Positions 46,262-55,821 are shown, numbered from the stretch's first letter. The stretch is DNA of 64,000 nt from Knoellia flava TL1 (GCF_000768675.1 NZ_AVPI01000010.1:1-64000); one strand, 5' to 3'. Translations and numbers: made by a program. Notes: a model not told the origin generated them from the letters alone.

Positions 46262-47680
46262 ATGCACGTATCCATGAGACGGGGGCTCCAGATCGCCCTC
46301 GTGGTCGGCGGAGGGGTTCTCTTCTCCGCCCAGGCACAGGCCGACGACACGACGGGCTCGCAGAGCCTGCTCGGCGGCAACCAAGTGGTGGCACCGGTGT
46401 CGGTGCCGGTGACGGTGAGCGGGAACTCGGTCTCCGTGGTCGGGGACTCGTCCTCGTCGGGTTCGGACGCCGGCTCGTCGACCGGTGGTGGCGGTGGCGC
46501 TGCCTCGTCGACGTCGGGTGAGGACTCGGCGGCCGGAGGGAACCAGGCCTCGGCGCCGGTGTCGGTGCCCGTCACGGTGAGCGGGAACTCGGTCTCTGTG
46601 CTCGGGGACTCGTCCTCGTCGGGTTCGGAGTCAAGCTCGTCGTCCGGTGGCGCGAGCGGTGGTTCGGCTGCGGGTGAGACCTCGGGTGAGGACTCGGTTG
46701 CGGGTGGGAACCAGGTGACCGCTCCGGTCACGGCTCCGGTGACGGCCGGCGGCAACGCCGTGTCGGTGATCGGCGACTCGTCGTCGTCGGGTTCGGACGC
46801 CGACTCGTCGAGCGGTGGCACGAGCGGTGGTTCGACCGCTGCTGGTGAGACCTCGGGTGAGGACTCGGCCGTGGGTGGGAACCAGGTGAGCGCGCCGGTG
46901 ACTGCTCCGGTGACCGCCGGTGGCAACGCCGTGTCGGTGATCGGTGACTCGTCCTCGTCGGGTTCGGACGCCGGCTCGTCGTCCGGTGGCACGAGCGGTG
47001 GTTCGGCTGCGGGTGAGACCTCGGGTGAGGACTCGGCCGTGGGTGGGAACCAGGTGAGCGCGCCGGTGACTGCTCCGGTGACCGCCGGTGGCAACGCCGT
47101 CTCCGTCATCGGTGACGCGACGAGCACAGGCTCCGACACGTCCGCGCCCTCGACCGGTGGAAGCACCAGCCAGCCGGGCACCTCCGGTGACGACTCGACC
47201 GGCGGGGGCAATCAGGTGGACCTGCCGGTCGCCGCTCCTGTGACGATCGGCGGCAACGCCGTGTCCGTCGTCGGCGACGCCACGACAGAGGGCTCGACGA
47301 CGCCCTCCGACCCGACGACTCCGACCGAACCGACGGACCCCGGAACCCCGGGAGAGCCGACGGACCCCGGAACCCCGGGAGAGCCGACCGACCCGGGAAC
47401 CCCCGGAGAGCCGACCGACCCCGGAGTGCCGACCGAGCCGGGCAACCCCGCGGACCCGGGAGACACGGGCGACCGTGGTGACGACCAGGGCGCGAGCCGC
47501 AGCAACGGCCCGACCCGGACGTCGATCACGACAGTCGCCGCGGACGGCTCGATGGGTGAGCTCGCCCAGACGGGGGCCGATGTCACCGTCCTCGTCGGGT
47601 CCGCCCTCGCCCTTCTCCTGCTCGGCGGTCTCCTCTCCGGTGCGTCCCGCCGCCGGCTCGCGGAGGTGGCGCAGGGCTGA
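46262..47680 (+). CDS. Multi-module chaplin-like wall-anchored protein with LAQTG sorting signal
   Basis: 472 residues. Signal peptide (to about residue 28, FSAQAQA-DD), then six modules beginning near residues 38, 92, 148, 205, 261 and 314. Each reads GGNQVxAPVxxPVTxxGN followed by GNxVSVxGD, close to the chaplin pattern (LSGN, VPVHVPVNVCGN, VIG). The cysteines of chaplins are absent. Ser/Gly spacers (GDSSSSGSD) separate the modules. A Pro/Glu/Thr repeat (EPTDPGTPG, about 350-395) spans the wall, then LAQTG (434-438), a hydrophobic helix and RRR, a sortase-E-type signal. Modules 4 and 5 are nearly identical in DNA (168-base period), indicating recent duplication. Confidence 0.8.
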   Translation: MHVSMRRGLQIALVVGGGVLFSAQAQADDTTGSQSLLGGNQVVAPVSVPVTVSGNSVSVVGDSSSSGSDAGSSTGGGGGAASSTSGEDSAAGGNQASAPVSVPVTVSGNSVSVLGDSSSSGSESSSSSGGASGGSAAGETSGEDSVAGGNQVTAPVTAPVTAGGNAVSVIGDSSSSGSDADSSSGGTSGGSTAAGETSGEDSAVGGNQVSAPVTAPVTAGGNAVSVIGDSSSSGSDAGSSSGGTSGGSAAGETSGEDSAVGGNQVSAPVTAPVTAGGNAVSVIGDATSTGSDTSAPSTGGSTSQPGTSGDDSTGGGNQVDLPVAAPVTIGGNAVSVVGDATTEGSTTPSDPTTPTEPTDPGTPGEPTDPGTPGEPTDPGTPGEPTDPGVPTEPGNPADPGDTGDRGDDQGASRSNGPTRTSITTVAADGSMGELAQTGADVTVLVGSALALLLLGGLLSGASRRRLAEVAQG

Positions 47681-47695
47681 GTCGAGCGGAGGCTC

Positions 47696-47731
47696 GGCCG
47701 GGGTCGCGTCCACGTGGCGCGCACCCCGGCC
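47696..47731 (+). terminator. Terminator hairpin after the chaplin-like gene
   Basis: GGCCGGGGT (47696-47704) pairs perfectly with ACCCCGGCC (47723-47731), with inner CGCG pairing. Located 15 bases after the stop. Confidence 0.65.
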
Positions 47732-47766
47732 CGGCCGCGCCCATGTGCCGTGCCACGAAGCGGCGC

Positions 47767-47772
47767 TAGTGT
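47767..47772 (+). promoter_or_regulatory. -10 element TAGTGT, leaderless debranching-enzyme gene
   Basis: TAGTGT ends six bases before the ATG at 47779; no ribosome site. Confidence 0.55.
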
Positions 47773-47778
47773 CGGACG

Positions 47779-49851
47779 ATGACGGAGTCGGGCACCGGCC
47801 CATCGCACCGCTACGTGCAGCCCTGGCTCCACGAGTTCGAGATCGCGGTGCGGGGGAACGTCACCAGCGTCTCGGACCGGCACGGGGACATGGGGGCCGC
47901 CGGGACCGGGCTCTTCGTGGACGACCGCCGGGTCCTCTCGCTGTGGGACGTGCGCGTCGACGGTGAGCGACCCGACTGGCTCGCGGCGGCGAGCTCCGGC
48001 CCCCGGACCACCGTCTCCACCCTCCTGCGTTCGCTCGGCGACCCCGGGGCGGACCCGACCGTCGAGCTCGTCCGCGAGCGCACCCTCGTCGACGGTGGGA
48101 TGCACGAGAGCCTGCGGATCGCCTCGCACGCCGCGGATCACGTCGAGCTCGAGCTGACGATCCGGCTCGGGGGCGACGGCGCGGACGTGGCGACCGTCAA
48201 GGGTGGCGCCTCGAACAGTCTGTTGGTGCCCGAAACCTCTGGTCGCGGTCTGACGTGGGAGGACGAGCGTCATGCGACGACGTTCACCGCCGACGACGGG
48301 AGGACCTCCCTCGCCGTCGACGGGACGACGGACTGGGTCTGGTCGACGACGGTCGCGCCGGGCGGCACGTCCACCCTCCGGACGAGCCTCCTGACGGAGC
48401 GACGGGGCGAGCCGGTCTTCGCCACCGACCCCGGCTGGGACGGGATCGCCTGGGACTTCGTCTCGCTGGACTCCGTCGACCCCCGACCGGGTCACCTCAT
48501 GGCGCAGTCCGTCGCCGACCTGCGCGGCCTCCTGCTCACCGATCCCGAGTCGCCGCAGGACGTCTTCGCCGCGGCCGGGACCCCGTGGTACCTCACCCTC
48601 TTCGGCCGCGACTCCCTGTGGGCGGCTCGCCTCATGCTGCCCTTCGGCACCGACCTCGCCCGGGGCACGCTCCGCTCGCTGGCCCGTCGACAGGGCACCG
48701 CGACCGACCCCGTCACCGCCTCGGCGCCCGGCAAGATCCTCCATGAGGTGCGCCGCAGCACCTACGTCGACCCCGTGACGGGGATGAGGCTGCCACCGGT
48801 CTACTACGGCTCGGTCGACGCCACGCCGCTCTGGGTCAGGCTGCTCCACGACGCGTGGCGGTGGGGCCTCGACGACGAGGTCGTCCGCGAGCTCGAGCCG
48901 ACCCTGCGCGGCGCCCTGGCGTGGATGCGCACCGAGGCCGAGAGCGGCGACGGACTTCTGCGCTACGTCGACGAGAGCGGCTCGGGACTCGCGAACCAGG
49001 GCTGGAAGGACTCGGGGGACTCGATGCGGCGCAGCGACGGCACCATCGCCGACGCGCCCATCGCCCTCGTGGAGACGCAGGCGTATGCCGTCGCCGCGGC
49101 TCGCGGGGCGGCCGACCTCCTCGAGACCGTCCTGGGGGAGTCCGGGGACGACTGGCGCGCCTGGGCCGACGACCTCACCGCGACCGTGCGCGAGCGGTTC
49201 TGGGTCGACTCGTCGTCGGTGCGTCACCTGTCGATGGCGATCGCCGGCGACGGCCGTCCCGTCGACGGGGTCGGCAGCAACATGGGCCACGTCCTCGGGA
49301 CGGGTGTGCTCACCGCCGCCGAGGCCCGTCGCGCGGCCCACACGCTGACGTCGCCCGACATGCTCGGTCCCGCAGGCGTGCGCACGCTCTCGCGGGACAA
49401 CCCGGCATACAACCCCGTCGGCTACCACACGGGGTCGGTGTGGACGCACGACAACGCCATCGCCGCGCTCGGCCTCGCGAAGGAGGGGTTCGGCGTCGAG
49501 GCGGCTCGCGTCCTCGATGCCCTGGTCCACGTCGGCTCGTGGACCGGCAACCGCTGGCCCGAGCTGTTCGGCGGTGAGCTCCTCATGGGTCGCCCCATGC
49601 CGTACCCGGCCTCGTGCCGGCCGCAGGCCTGGGCCGCAGCCTCCGCCGGCGCGCTCGTCGAGGTCGCCCTGGGCCTCGACGCGGACGCGCCCCGGCGGAC
49701 CCTTCGACTCGCGCCGATCAGCCCGGCGCCGTTCGGCGCGATGACCGTCCGGGGGGTCCGCGTGGGTGAGGTCGAGGTGTCGGTCTCGGTCGACGCCGAG
49801 GGCGAGGTGACCGACGTGCAGGCGGAGGGGGTCGACGTCGTCGTCGGCTGA
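47779..49851 (+). CDS. Glycogen-debranching-enzyme N-terminal domain with six-hairpin glycosidase
   Basis: 690 residues. The N-terminal beta-sandwich (about 15-215, AAGTGLFVDDRRVLSLWDVRVDG) matches the glycogen debranching N-terminal domain; an (alpha/alpha)6 catalytic domain follows (about 240-620) with WYLTLFGRDSLWAARLMLPF, NQGWKDSGDSMRR and YNPVGYHTGSVWTHDNAI. Likely acts on alpha-glucans (amylo-alpha-1,6-glucosidase-like). No signal peptide, so cytoplasmic. Acts perhaps on glycogen or trehalose-derived glucan, linking it to the trehalose-type importer 1.6 kb away (inference). Confidence 0.82.
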   Translation: MTESGTGPSHRYVQPWLHEFEIAVRGNVTSVSDRHGDMGAAGTGLFVDDRRVLSLWDVRVDGERPDWLAAASSGPRTTVSTLLRSLGDPGADPTVELVRERTLVDGGMHESLRIASHAADHVELELTIRLGGDGADVATVKGGASNSLLVPETSGRGLTWEDERHATTFTADDGRTSLAVDGTTDWVWSTTVAPGGTSTLRTSLLTERRGEPVFATDPGWDGIAWDFVSLDSVDPRPGHLMAQSVADLRGLLLTDPESPQDVFAAAGTPWYLTLFGRDSLWAARLMLPFGTDLARGTLRSLARRQGTATDPVTASAPGKILHEVRRSTYVDPVTGMRLPPVYYGSVDATPLWVRLLHDAWRWGLDDEVVRELEPTLRGALAWMRTEAESGDGLLRYVDESGSGLANQGWKDSGDSMRRSDGTIADAPIALVETQAYAVAAARGAADLLETVLGESGDDWRAWADDLTATVRERFWVDSSSVRHLSMAIAGDGRPVDGVGSNMGHVLGTGVLTAAEARRAAHTLTSPDMLGPAGVRTLSRDNPAYNPVGYHTGSVWTHDNAIAALGLAKEGFGVEAARVLDALVHVGSWTGNRWPELFGGELLMGRPMPYPASCRPQAWAAASAGALVEVALGLDADAPRRTLRLAPISPAPFGAMTVRGVRVGEVEVSVSVDAEGEVTDVQAEGVDVVVG

Positions 49852-49874
49852 GTGACGGGAGGTCGCGCCGACGG

Positions 49875-49880
49875 CATACT
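49875..49880 (+). promoter_or_regulatory. -10-like element CATACT within a CGGCATAC octamer
   Basis: CATACT ends six bases before the ATG at 49887 and overlaps the octamer CGGCATAC. Confidence 0.4.
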
Positions 49881-49886
49881 GGGGCG

Positions 49887-50555
49887 ATGGTGCGGGTCCT
49901 CGCCATCGCCGACGAGGTGGACCACTCCCTCGTGGGGGAGCGGCTCACCCGGATGCGACCCGACCTCGTCGTCAGCGCGGGCGACCTGCCGTGGGACTAC
50001 ATCGAGTCCGTCGCCTCGGCGGTGGACGTCCCCGTCGTCTTCGTCCCGGGCAACCACGACCCGGAGGTGTCGAGCAGCAAGGTCTCGCGCGCGGGGCTGC
50101 ACCTCGACGCCGGGATGCCCTGTCCGGCACCGCGACCGGTCGGAGCCGTCAACGCCGACGGTCTCGTCGTCGAGGCGGCCGGGCTGCGCATCGCCGGCCT
50201 CGGTGGGTGCGTGAGGTACAGGCAGGGACCGAACATGTACTCGCAGCGCGAGTACCACCTGCGGGCCCGTCGGCTGTCGTGGCGCGCCCGCGGTGGCTGG
50301 TCACCGGCCCGTCGGCTCCCGTCGGTGGACATCCTGCTCACCCACGCGCCGCCGCTCGGCCTCGGTGACGAGGAGGACGGTCCCCACGTCGGCATCGCCG
50401 CGCTTCATGGCCTGCTCGACCGGCTGCGCCCGACGTGGCTGCTGCACGGGCACATCCACCCGCACGGACAGCCGCGCCCCGACCGGCAGGTGGGCGTCAC
50501 CACCATCCGCAACGTCGTCCCCGTGCGGCTCTTCGAGATCGAGCGAGGCGAGTGA
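49887..50555 (+). CDS. Calcineurin-like metallophosphoesterase
   Basis: 222 residues with metal motifs SAGDLPW, GNHDPE, LTHAPP and HGHIHPH. The first motif lacks the usual N-terminal DxH (here IADEVDH), which occurs in a subgroup of the family. Basic central helix (RARRLSWRARGGWSPARRLP). It precedes the ParB-fold gene by one base, so the two are probably an operon. Substrate unknown: nucleic acid or phosphodiester. Confidence 0.8.
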   Translation: MVRVLAIADEVDHSLVGERLTRMRPDLVVSAGDLPWDYIESVASAVDVPVVFVPGNHDPEVSSSKVSRAGLHLDAGMPCPAPRPVGAVNADGLVVEAAGLRIAGLGGCVRYRQGPNMYSQREYHLRARRLSWRARGGWSPARRLPSVDILLTHAPPLGLGDEEDGPHVGIAALHGLLDRLRPTWLLHGHIHPHGQPRPDRQVGVTTIRNVVPVRLFEIERGE

Positions 50556-50556
50556 C

Positions 50557-51399
50557 ATGGCGTCCGACACCGGGTTCCCGCGGGCCGACGCCGAGGCCGA
50601 CTTCCTCAAGGTCCGCCGGCAGCAGCGCATGTCGGGCCTCGCGCGCAAGATGCGCGGGGACGAGGGCCGGGTCCTCGCCCTCGACGAGGTCCTCAAGGCG
50701 GTCGGCAACCGCGGCGAGCAGTCGCTCGGCGTCCAAAGCATCCCGGTCGAGCGCATCGTCGGGTCGGTCGACAAGGTGCGTGAGTTCGACCCGAGCTTCC
50801 GACCCACCTCCGGACGCAACCGGGCCCGGTGGGAGCGGCTCGCGGAGGCGGTGCGGCGGGGCCAGCCGATCCCGCCGATCGACGTCTACCAGGTCGGTGA
50901 CATGTACTTCGTCCGCGACGGGCACCACCGGGTCTCGGTCGTGCGGGCGCTCGGCGACTCGCTCATCGAGGCAGACGTCACCCGGATCCGCACGACGCTC
51001 GACCCGGCCGGCATACGGGGTCGCGGCGACCTGCGTGGCAAGGCGATGCGCAAGCTCTTCCTCGAGCGCGTCCCGCTCGACAAGCTCGCGCGGGGCGAGG
51101 TGAAGTGCAAGGACCCGGCGAACTACCCGCTGCTCGCCGAGATGGTCGAGGCCTGGGCGGCTCGGCTCATGTTCCGCGAGGAGGTCCTCCTCAGCGCGTC
51201 GCACGCCGCGTCGCGGTGGTACGCCGAGGAGTTTCAGATGGTCATGGAGCTCGCGCGCGGCGGGTTCGTCGAGGAGGGGGAGGCCGAGGGCGACGCCTAC
51301 GTGCGGCTCGCGGGCACGCGCTACCAGCTCTTCGGCGAGCACGTCTGGTCCGAGGAGGTCTTCGAGGAGATCGCGCGGGTACGCGCAAAGGGCAAGTGA
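50557..51399 (+). CDS. ParB/Srx-fold nuclease-like protein
   Basis: 280 residues. The ParB-N-type motif VRDGHHRVSVVRALGDSLIEADVTRI lies at about residues 122-147, preceded by IPVERIVGSVDKVREFD, so the ParB fold is recognisable; no helix-turn-helix or dimer domain like that of chromosomal ParB. Basic first third (KVRRQQRMSGLARKMRG). The family includes DNA-binding CTPases and nucleases; which applies here is unknown. Coupled to the metallophosphoesterase. Converges on sugC. Confidence 0.75.
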   Translation: MASDTGFPRADAEADFLKVRRQQRMSGLARKMRGDEGRVLALDEVLKAVGNRGEQSLGVQSIPVERIVGSVDKVREFDPSFRPTSGRNRARWERLAEAVRRGQPIPPIDVYQVGDMYFVRDGHHRVSVVRALGDSLIEADVTRIRTTLDPAGIRGRGDLRGKAMRKLFLERVPLDKLARGEVKCKDPANYPLLAEMVEAWAARLMFREEVLLSASHAASRWYAEEFQMVMELARGGFVEEGEAEGDAYVRLAGTRYQLFGEHVWSEEVFEEIARVRAKGK

Positions 51400-51409
51400 G
51401 CCCGGGTCG

Positions 51410-51443
51410 CCGCACGGCGTGAGGGGTGGTGCACGCCGTGCGG
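51410..51443. terminator. Bidirectional terminator hairpin
   Basis: CCGCACGGCGTG (51410-51421) and CACGCCGTGCGG (51432-51443) form a perfect 12-bp stem with a 10-base loop, in the 58-base gap between the convergent ParB-fold gene and sugC. Confidence 0.78.
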
Positions 51444-51457
51444 TGCATCAGCTCAGG

Positions 51458-52675
51458 TCAGGCGCGCGACTCCTCGGACCCGGTCTTCTCGCGCTCGACG
51501 CCCTCGAGGAGGTTCTGGCCGCTCTTGGCGTCGAAGATCTGCATCTGCGACGTGTCGTACCAGAGCTCGGCGTCCTCACCCTGCTTCGTGCGGGCTGCCG
51601 GGTCGAGGCGCGCCGTGACCGAGGTGCCGTCGCCGCCGGCCATGTCGTTGCCCGAGTCTGCGGCGAGGTCGTCGAGGTCGGCCGAGTGGGCGCCCTCACC
51701 ACGGACGGTGAAGTAGGCATAGATGTCCGAGCCCATGGCCTCGACGATGTCGACCGGGGCCGTGAACCGTGCGCCGCCCTTGGCCTCGGGCACGAGGCGC
51801 GCGTCCTCGAAGTGCTCGGGACGGATGCCGACGATGACGTCCTTGCTGCTCGCGTTCGCGCCCTCGAGGGCCTGGCGCAGCCGGTCGGGGAGCTGGGCGT
51901 CGCCGAGCGCGGTGACGACCTTGCCTCCGCCCTCGAGCCGGCCGGGGAGGAAGTTCATCGACGGGCTGCCGATGAAGCCGGCGACGAAGAGGTTGGTCGG
52001 GTGCTCGTAGAGCTCGGTGGGGGAGCCGACCTGCTGGACGACGCCGCCACGCATGACGACGACCCGGTCGCCCAGCGTCATCGCCTCGGTCTGGTCGTGC
52101 GTGACATAGATCGTCGTCGTGCCGAGGTTCTTCTGGATGCGCGAGACCTGGGTGCGCATCTGGACCCGCAGCTTGGCGTCGAGGTTGGAGAGCGGCTCGT
52201 CCATGAGGAACGCCTTGGGGGAGCGGACGATCGCCCGTCCCATGGCGACCCGCTGGCGCTGGCCACCGGAGAGGTTCGAGGGACGCCGGTCGAGGTGCTG
52301 GCCCAGCTCGAGCATCTCGGCGGCCTCGCCCACCTTCTTGGCGATCGTGGCCTTGTCGACGCCGGCGAGCTTGAGCGGGAAGCCCATGTTCTCGCCGACG
52401 GTCATGTGCGGGTAGAGGGCGTAGGACTGGAACACCATGGCGATGTCGCGGTCCTTGGGCGCCTTGTCGTTGACGACCTCACCGTCGATGAGGAGCCGGC
52501 CCTGGGTGATGTCCTCCAGCCCGGCCACCATGTTGAGGGTCGTCGACTTCCCGCACCCCGAGGGACCGACGAGGATGATGAACTCCCCGTCGGCGATCTC
52601 GAGGTTGAAGTTGTCGACGGCCAGCGCGCCGTCGGGATAGCGCTTGACGACGTTGTCGAGGACGATCTCTGCCAT
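51458..52675 (-). CDS. sugC: Sugar ABC transporter ATPase (SugC/UgpC/MsmK-like)
   Basis: 405 residues. Walker A GPSGCGKST, Q-loop FQSYALYPHM, signature LSGGQRQR, Walker B FLMDEPLSNLDAK, H-loop YVTHD, and a C-terminal TOBE domain (about 240-400). AAGGAGCAGTC precedes the ATG. It is the last gene of a four-gene operon ordered binding protein, two permeases, ATPase, as in mycobacterial lpqY-sugA-sugB-sugC. The importer at 13.7-17.2 kb has no ATPase, so this one may serve both (inference). Confidence 0.86.
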   Translation of the reverse strand: MAEIVLDNVVKRYPDGALAVDNFNLEIADGEFIILVGPSGCGKSTTLNMVAGLEDITQGRLLIDGEVVNDKAPKDRDIAMVFQSYALYPHMTVGENMGFPLKLAGVDKATIAKKVGEAAEMLELGQHLDRRPSNLSGGQRQRVAMGRAIVRSPKAFLMDEPLSNLDAKLRVQMRTQVSRIQKNLGTTTIYVTHDQTEAMTLGDRVVVMRGGVVQQVGSPTELYEHPTNLFVAGFIGSPSMNFLPGRLEGGGKVVTALGDAQLPDRLRQALEGANASSKDVIVGIRPEHFEDARLVPEAKGGARFTAPVDIVEAMGSDIYAYFTVRGEGAHSADLDDLAADSGNDMAGGDGTSVTARLDPAARTKQGEDAELWYDTSQMQIFDAKSGQNLLEGVEREKTGSEESRA

Positions 52676-52707
52676 GACTGCTCCTTGGGTCTCGAACTCG
52701 GTCGCTG

Positions 52708-53541
52708 TCAGCCCTTGACGGCGCCGGACGTCAGTCCGGCCACGATCCGTCGCTGGAAGAGCAGCACGAAGATGACGATGGGGATGGTGATGACGACCGC
52801 GGCTGCGGCGATGGGCCCGGTGGGCTTCTCGAACGTCGTGGCGCCGGTGAAGTAGGACATCGCCGCGGGGACGGTGCGGGAGGCCGAGGTCGAGGTGAGC
52901 GAGATCGCGAAGAGGAAGTCGTTCCAGCAGCCGATGAAGACGAGGATGGCCGTCGTGAAGACGCCGGGCATCGCCAGCGGGGTGATGACCTGTCGGAACG
53001 CCTGGTAGGGCGTGGCGCCGTCCATCTTCGCCGCCTTCTCGAGCTCCCACGGGATCTCCCTGAAGAACGCCGACAGGGTGTAGATCGCGAGCGGGAGGGC
53101 GAAGGTGATGTAGGGGATGATGAGGCCGGCCCAGGTGTCGAAGAGGCCCAGCGTCGTCTCGATCTTGAACAGCGGTGTCACGAGCGCGATCTGGGGGAAC
53201 ATCGAGATGAGCAGCGACATGGCGACGATGGCCCTCTTGCCCGGGAAGTCGAGCCGCGCGATGGCGTAGGCGGCCATGGTGCCGAAGACGATCGCCACGA
53301 AGGTCGCGATGAGGCAGATGCCGATCGAGTTGATGAGCGCCCGGGTGAAGTCGGGGTTGTCGAAGATCTGCTGGTAGCTCGCCCACGACGGTGACACGGG
53401 GAGGAACTTGCCGTCGTTGAGGGTCGCCGAGTCCTTGAGCGACAGCGACACGATCCAGATGACCGGGACGAAGGCGTAGATGAGGACGAGGACGTTGACC
53501 ATCGTCCAGGTGAGCTTCCGCCGAGGTGTCTCCTGCTCCAT
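52708..53541 (-). CDS. sugB: Sugar ABC transporter permease (SugB-like)
   Basis: 277 residues with six predicted helices. The EAA loop is [20 protein letters not shown], and the C-terminus [15 protein letters not shown] is typical of MalG-type subunits. The ATG at 53541 is one base after sugA. Partner of SugA in trehalose-type uptake; the permease pair with SugC and LpqY fits the trehalose importer of mycobacteria. Confidence 0.85.
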   Translation of the reverse strand: MEQETPRRKLTWTMVNVLVLIYAFVPVIWIVSLSLKDSATLNDGKFLPVSPSWASYQQIFDNPDFTRALINSIGICLIATFVAIVFGTMAAYAIARLDFPGKRAIVAMSLLISMFPQIALVTPLFKIETTLGLFDTWAGLIIPYITFALPLAIYTLSAFFREIPWELEKAAKMDGATPYQAFRQVITPLAMPGVFTTAILVFIGCWNDFLFAISLTSTSASRTVPAAMSYFTGATTFEKPTGPIAAAAVVITIPIVIFVLLFQRRIVAGLTSGAVKG

Positions 53542-53542
53542 G

Positions 53543-54529
53543 TCAGCGCCTTCCGCCGTCGTCGGACCCCGGTGCCGCGGCGCCGAAGAGCTTGATGAAG
53601 ATGAACGCGATGATCGCGATGGACAGGAAGATGAGGACGGCCATCGTCGACCCGATGCCGAGGTTGAGGCCGCGGATGAGGTTGTTGTAGCCGACCATCG
53701 ACACCGACGCCGTCTCGTTCGCGCCTCCGGTGAGGACGAAGATGTTGTCGAAGATCCGGAACGCGTCGAGCGTGCGGAAGAGCAGCGCCACGAGGATCGA
53801 CGGCTTGATGAGCGGCACGGTGATCTGCCAGAACCGCTGCCACGCGGAGCCGCCGTCCATCGCCGCCGCCTTGTGCAGGTCCTCCGGGACGAGCGCGAGG
53901 CCGGCCATGAGCAGGAGCGCCATGAAGGGCACGGTCTTCCACACCTCGGCGAGGATGATGATCGCGATCGAGGACCACTTGCCGGTGAGCGGTGCGTTGT
54001 CGCCGGCGAGCCAGCCGAGGTCCTGCGTCCAGGCGAACCGCCACGAGAACGCGGCCACGACGGTGACGATCGCGTAGGGCACGAGCGCCGAGGTCCGCAC
54101 GAGCCCGCGTCCGACGATGGTGCGGTGCATGACGATCGCCAGCAGCATGCCGAAGACGAGCTCGAGTGCGGCGCTGATGACCGTGATGAGCAACGTGATG
54201 CCGAACGCCTGCCACCAGATCGAGCTGGACAGGACGGTCACGTAGTTCTCGAGGCCGACGAACTCGTTGGCGTCCGGGGTGCGCAGGTCGGCCCGGTTGA
54301 GCGAGAGCCAGAAGGCATAGACGATCGGGTATGCCGTCACGGCCAGCATGATGATGACCGCCGGTGCGACGAGCTTGAGGCCGAGGTTGCGCTCGGCCCG
54401 CTTGCCCTCGCTGAAGCGCTTCTTGGCGATCTCGGTGCCCTCGTCGGGCCCGGTCCCGGAGCCTTTGGTGTCCTCCTCGATGACGCGGGCGCCCGCAGCC
54501 TCCGCCGCGGCCGAACCAGTGCTGCTCAC
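53543..54529 (-). CDS. sugA: Sugar ABC transporter permease (SugA-like)
   Basis: 328 residues. A 35-residue polar N-terminus ([14 protein letters not shown]), then six helices; [21 protein letters not shown] is the first. The EAA loop is [20 protein letters not shown]. The GTG at 54529 overlaps the lipoprotein stop by four bases. It carries MalF-type features but lacks the large periplasmic loop of E. coli MalF. Confidence 0.84.
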   Translation of the reverse strand: MSSTGSAAAEAAGARVIEEDTKGSGTGPDEGTEIAKKRFSEGKRAERNLGLKLVAPAVIIMLAVTAYPIVYAFWLSLNRADLRTPDANEFVGLENYVTVLSSSIWWQAFGITLLITVISAALELVFGMLLAIVMHRTIVGRGLVRTSALVPYAIVTVVAAFSWRFAWTQDLGWLAGDNAPLTGKWSSIAIIILAEVWKTVPFMALLLMAGLALVPEDLHKAAAMDGGSAWQRFWQITVPLIKPSILVALLFRTLDAFRIFDNIFVLTGGANETASVSMVGYNNLIRGLNLGIGSTMAVLIFLSIAIIAFIFIKLFGAAAPGSDDGGRR

Positions 54530-55809
54530 GGCAGGATCCCCTTTCCTTCGAGGGTCTGCGCGATGAGGTCACGCAGCTCTGACGTGGAGGACTCCGGGTC
54601 GATCGAGCCGGGCGGCGACAGGTTCGTCGACACCAGCGTCGAGATGTTCTGGTAGAGCGGGGTCCTCGGACGGGGGACGGCGTTCTTGAGCTCCTCGAGC
54701 ATGACGTCGCCCATCGGGTACTGCTCGCGGAACTCGGCGTTGTCCGTGTAGATCCTCTCGAGCACCGGCGCGTCACCGGCGTCGATGGCGGCCTTGACCT
54801 GGTGCTCCTCCTTGCGGAGGCACATGGCCGCCTCGTAGGTCTCCTCCGGGTGCTTGCTGTAGGTGCTGACCGCGTAGTTCATGCCCCCGAGGGTGACCTT
54901 GGGCGGCTCGCCCGCCTCGACCGTCGGGAAGGTCGTGTAGCCGAGGTCGCCCGCGACCTCGGGGTTGGCCTCCCGCATCGCCGAGAGGACGTAGGGCCAG
55001 TTGAGCGCGAACGCCGCGCGCCCGGCCTGGAGGTCGGCGAAGACCTCGGGCTCCTGCGCGTTCGAGAGCGAGTCGCTCACGAGACCGGAGGTCGCGAGCT
55101 TCTTGAGCAGACCGAGTCCCTGCACGGCCTTGTCGTCGAGGGTGACCTTGGTGCTGTCCTCGTTGACGAACGTCCCGCCGTAGGCGTTGAGGACGTTGTT
55201 GACGTTGACGACGTATCCCTCGTACTGCGCGGCGGTAAAAGCGATCTGGAACGGCTTGCCACCGTCCTTGAGCGCCTGGGCCTGCTCGAGGAGCTGGTCC
55301 CACGTCTCCGGAGGCTCGGGCACCAGACTTTTGCGGTACCAGAGGATCTGGACGTTCGTCGTGCGCGGGATCGCGTAGAGCTTGTCCTTCCACGTCGCCG
55401 TGTCGACCGGGGGCTGGAGGACGCCCTCGACGGCGGCCGACTTCTGCTCGCCCGTGAGCTCGCGGATCCAGCCGGCCTCGGCGAACTCGGCGGTCCACGT
55501 GACGTCCATGCCGAGCAGGTCCATGCTGTCGTCCTTGGCGGCGAGGCGCCGGACGAACTGCTCGCGCTGGCCGTCGGCGTCGCTCGGCAGGAGGTTGCCG
55601 ACGATCGTGTACTTGCCCCCCGCCTCTTTGTTGCAGGCGTCGATGAGCTCGTTGAACTTCACCGCCGACGCGCCACCGTAGAGGTTGATGACCGTGCCGT
55701 CCGGGCCACCTCCGCAAGCCGCGGTCAACCCGGCCGTGAGGGCGATCACCCCAGCGCTCGCGGTCACACGTCGGGTCCGGCGGCGCCGGCTCTGGATGGC
55801 TCTGGACAT
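54526..55809 (-). CDS. lpqY: Trehalose-type substrate-binding lipoprotein (LpqY-like)
   Basis: 427 residues. Signal peptide with the lipobox LTAACGGG (Cys about 32). The mature part has WTAEFAEAGW and NVQILWYRKSLVPEPPETW, both close to mycobacterial LpqY as recalled, and NWPYVLSAM. The binding protein heads an operon with sugA, sugB and sugC. GAGGAGG precedes the ATG at 55809. In mycobacteria this system recycles trehalose. Several palindromes lie upstream. Confidence 0.84.
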   Translation of the reverse strand: MSRAIQSRRRRTRRVTASAGVIALTAGLTAACGGGPDGTVINLYGGASAVKFNELIDACNKEAGGKYTIVGNLLPSDADGQREQFVRRLAAKDDSMDLLGMDVTWTAEFAEAGWIRELTGEQKSAAVEGVLQPPVDTATWKDKLYAIPRTTNVQILWYRKSLVPEPPETWDQLLEQAQALKDGGKPFQIAFTAAQYEGYVVNVNNVLNAYGGTFVNEDSTKVTLDDKAVQGLGLLKKLATSGLVSDSLSNAQEPEVFADLQAGRAAFALNWPYVLSAMREANPEVAGDLGYTTFPTVEAGEPPKVTLGGMNYAVSTYSKHPEETYEAAMCLRKEEHQVKAAIDAGDAPVLERIYTDNAEFREQYPMGDVMLEELKNAVPRPRTPLYQNISTLVSTNLSPPGSIDPESSTSELRDLIAQTLEGKGILP

Positions 55810-55821
55810 GTTGCCCTCCTC

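Noticed and set aside
46370-47240. Regular repeats resembling a CRISPR array
   Set aside because: Repeats are in frame with a 56-codon period and the protein is coherent; no constant-length unique spacers or cas genes.
48200-48240. TCGAAC-N4-TGTTGG, a possible second SOS box
   Set aside because: Two conserved positions differ, and it lies in the middle of the debranching-enzyme gene.
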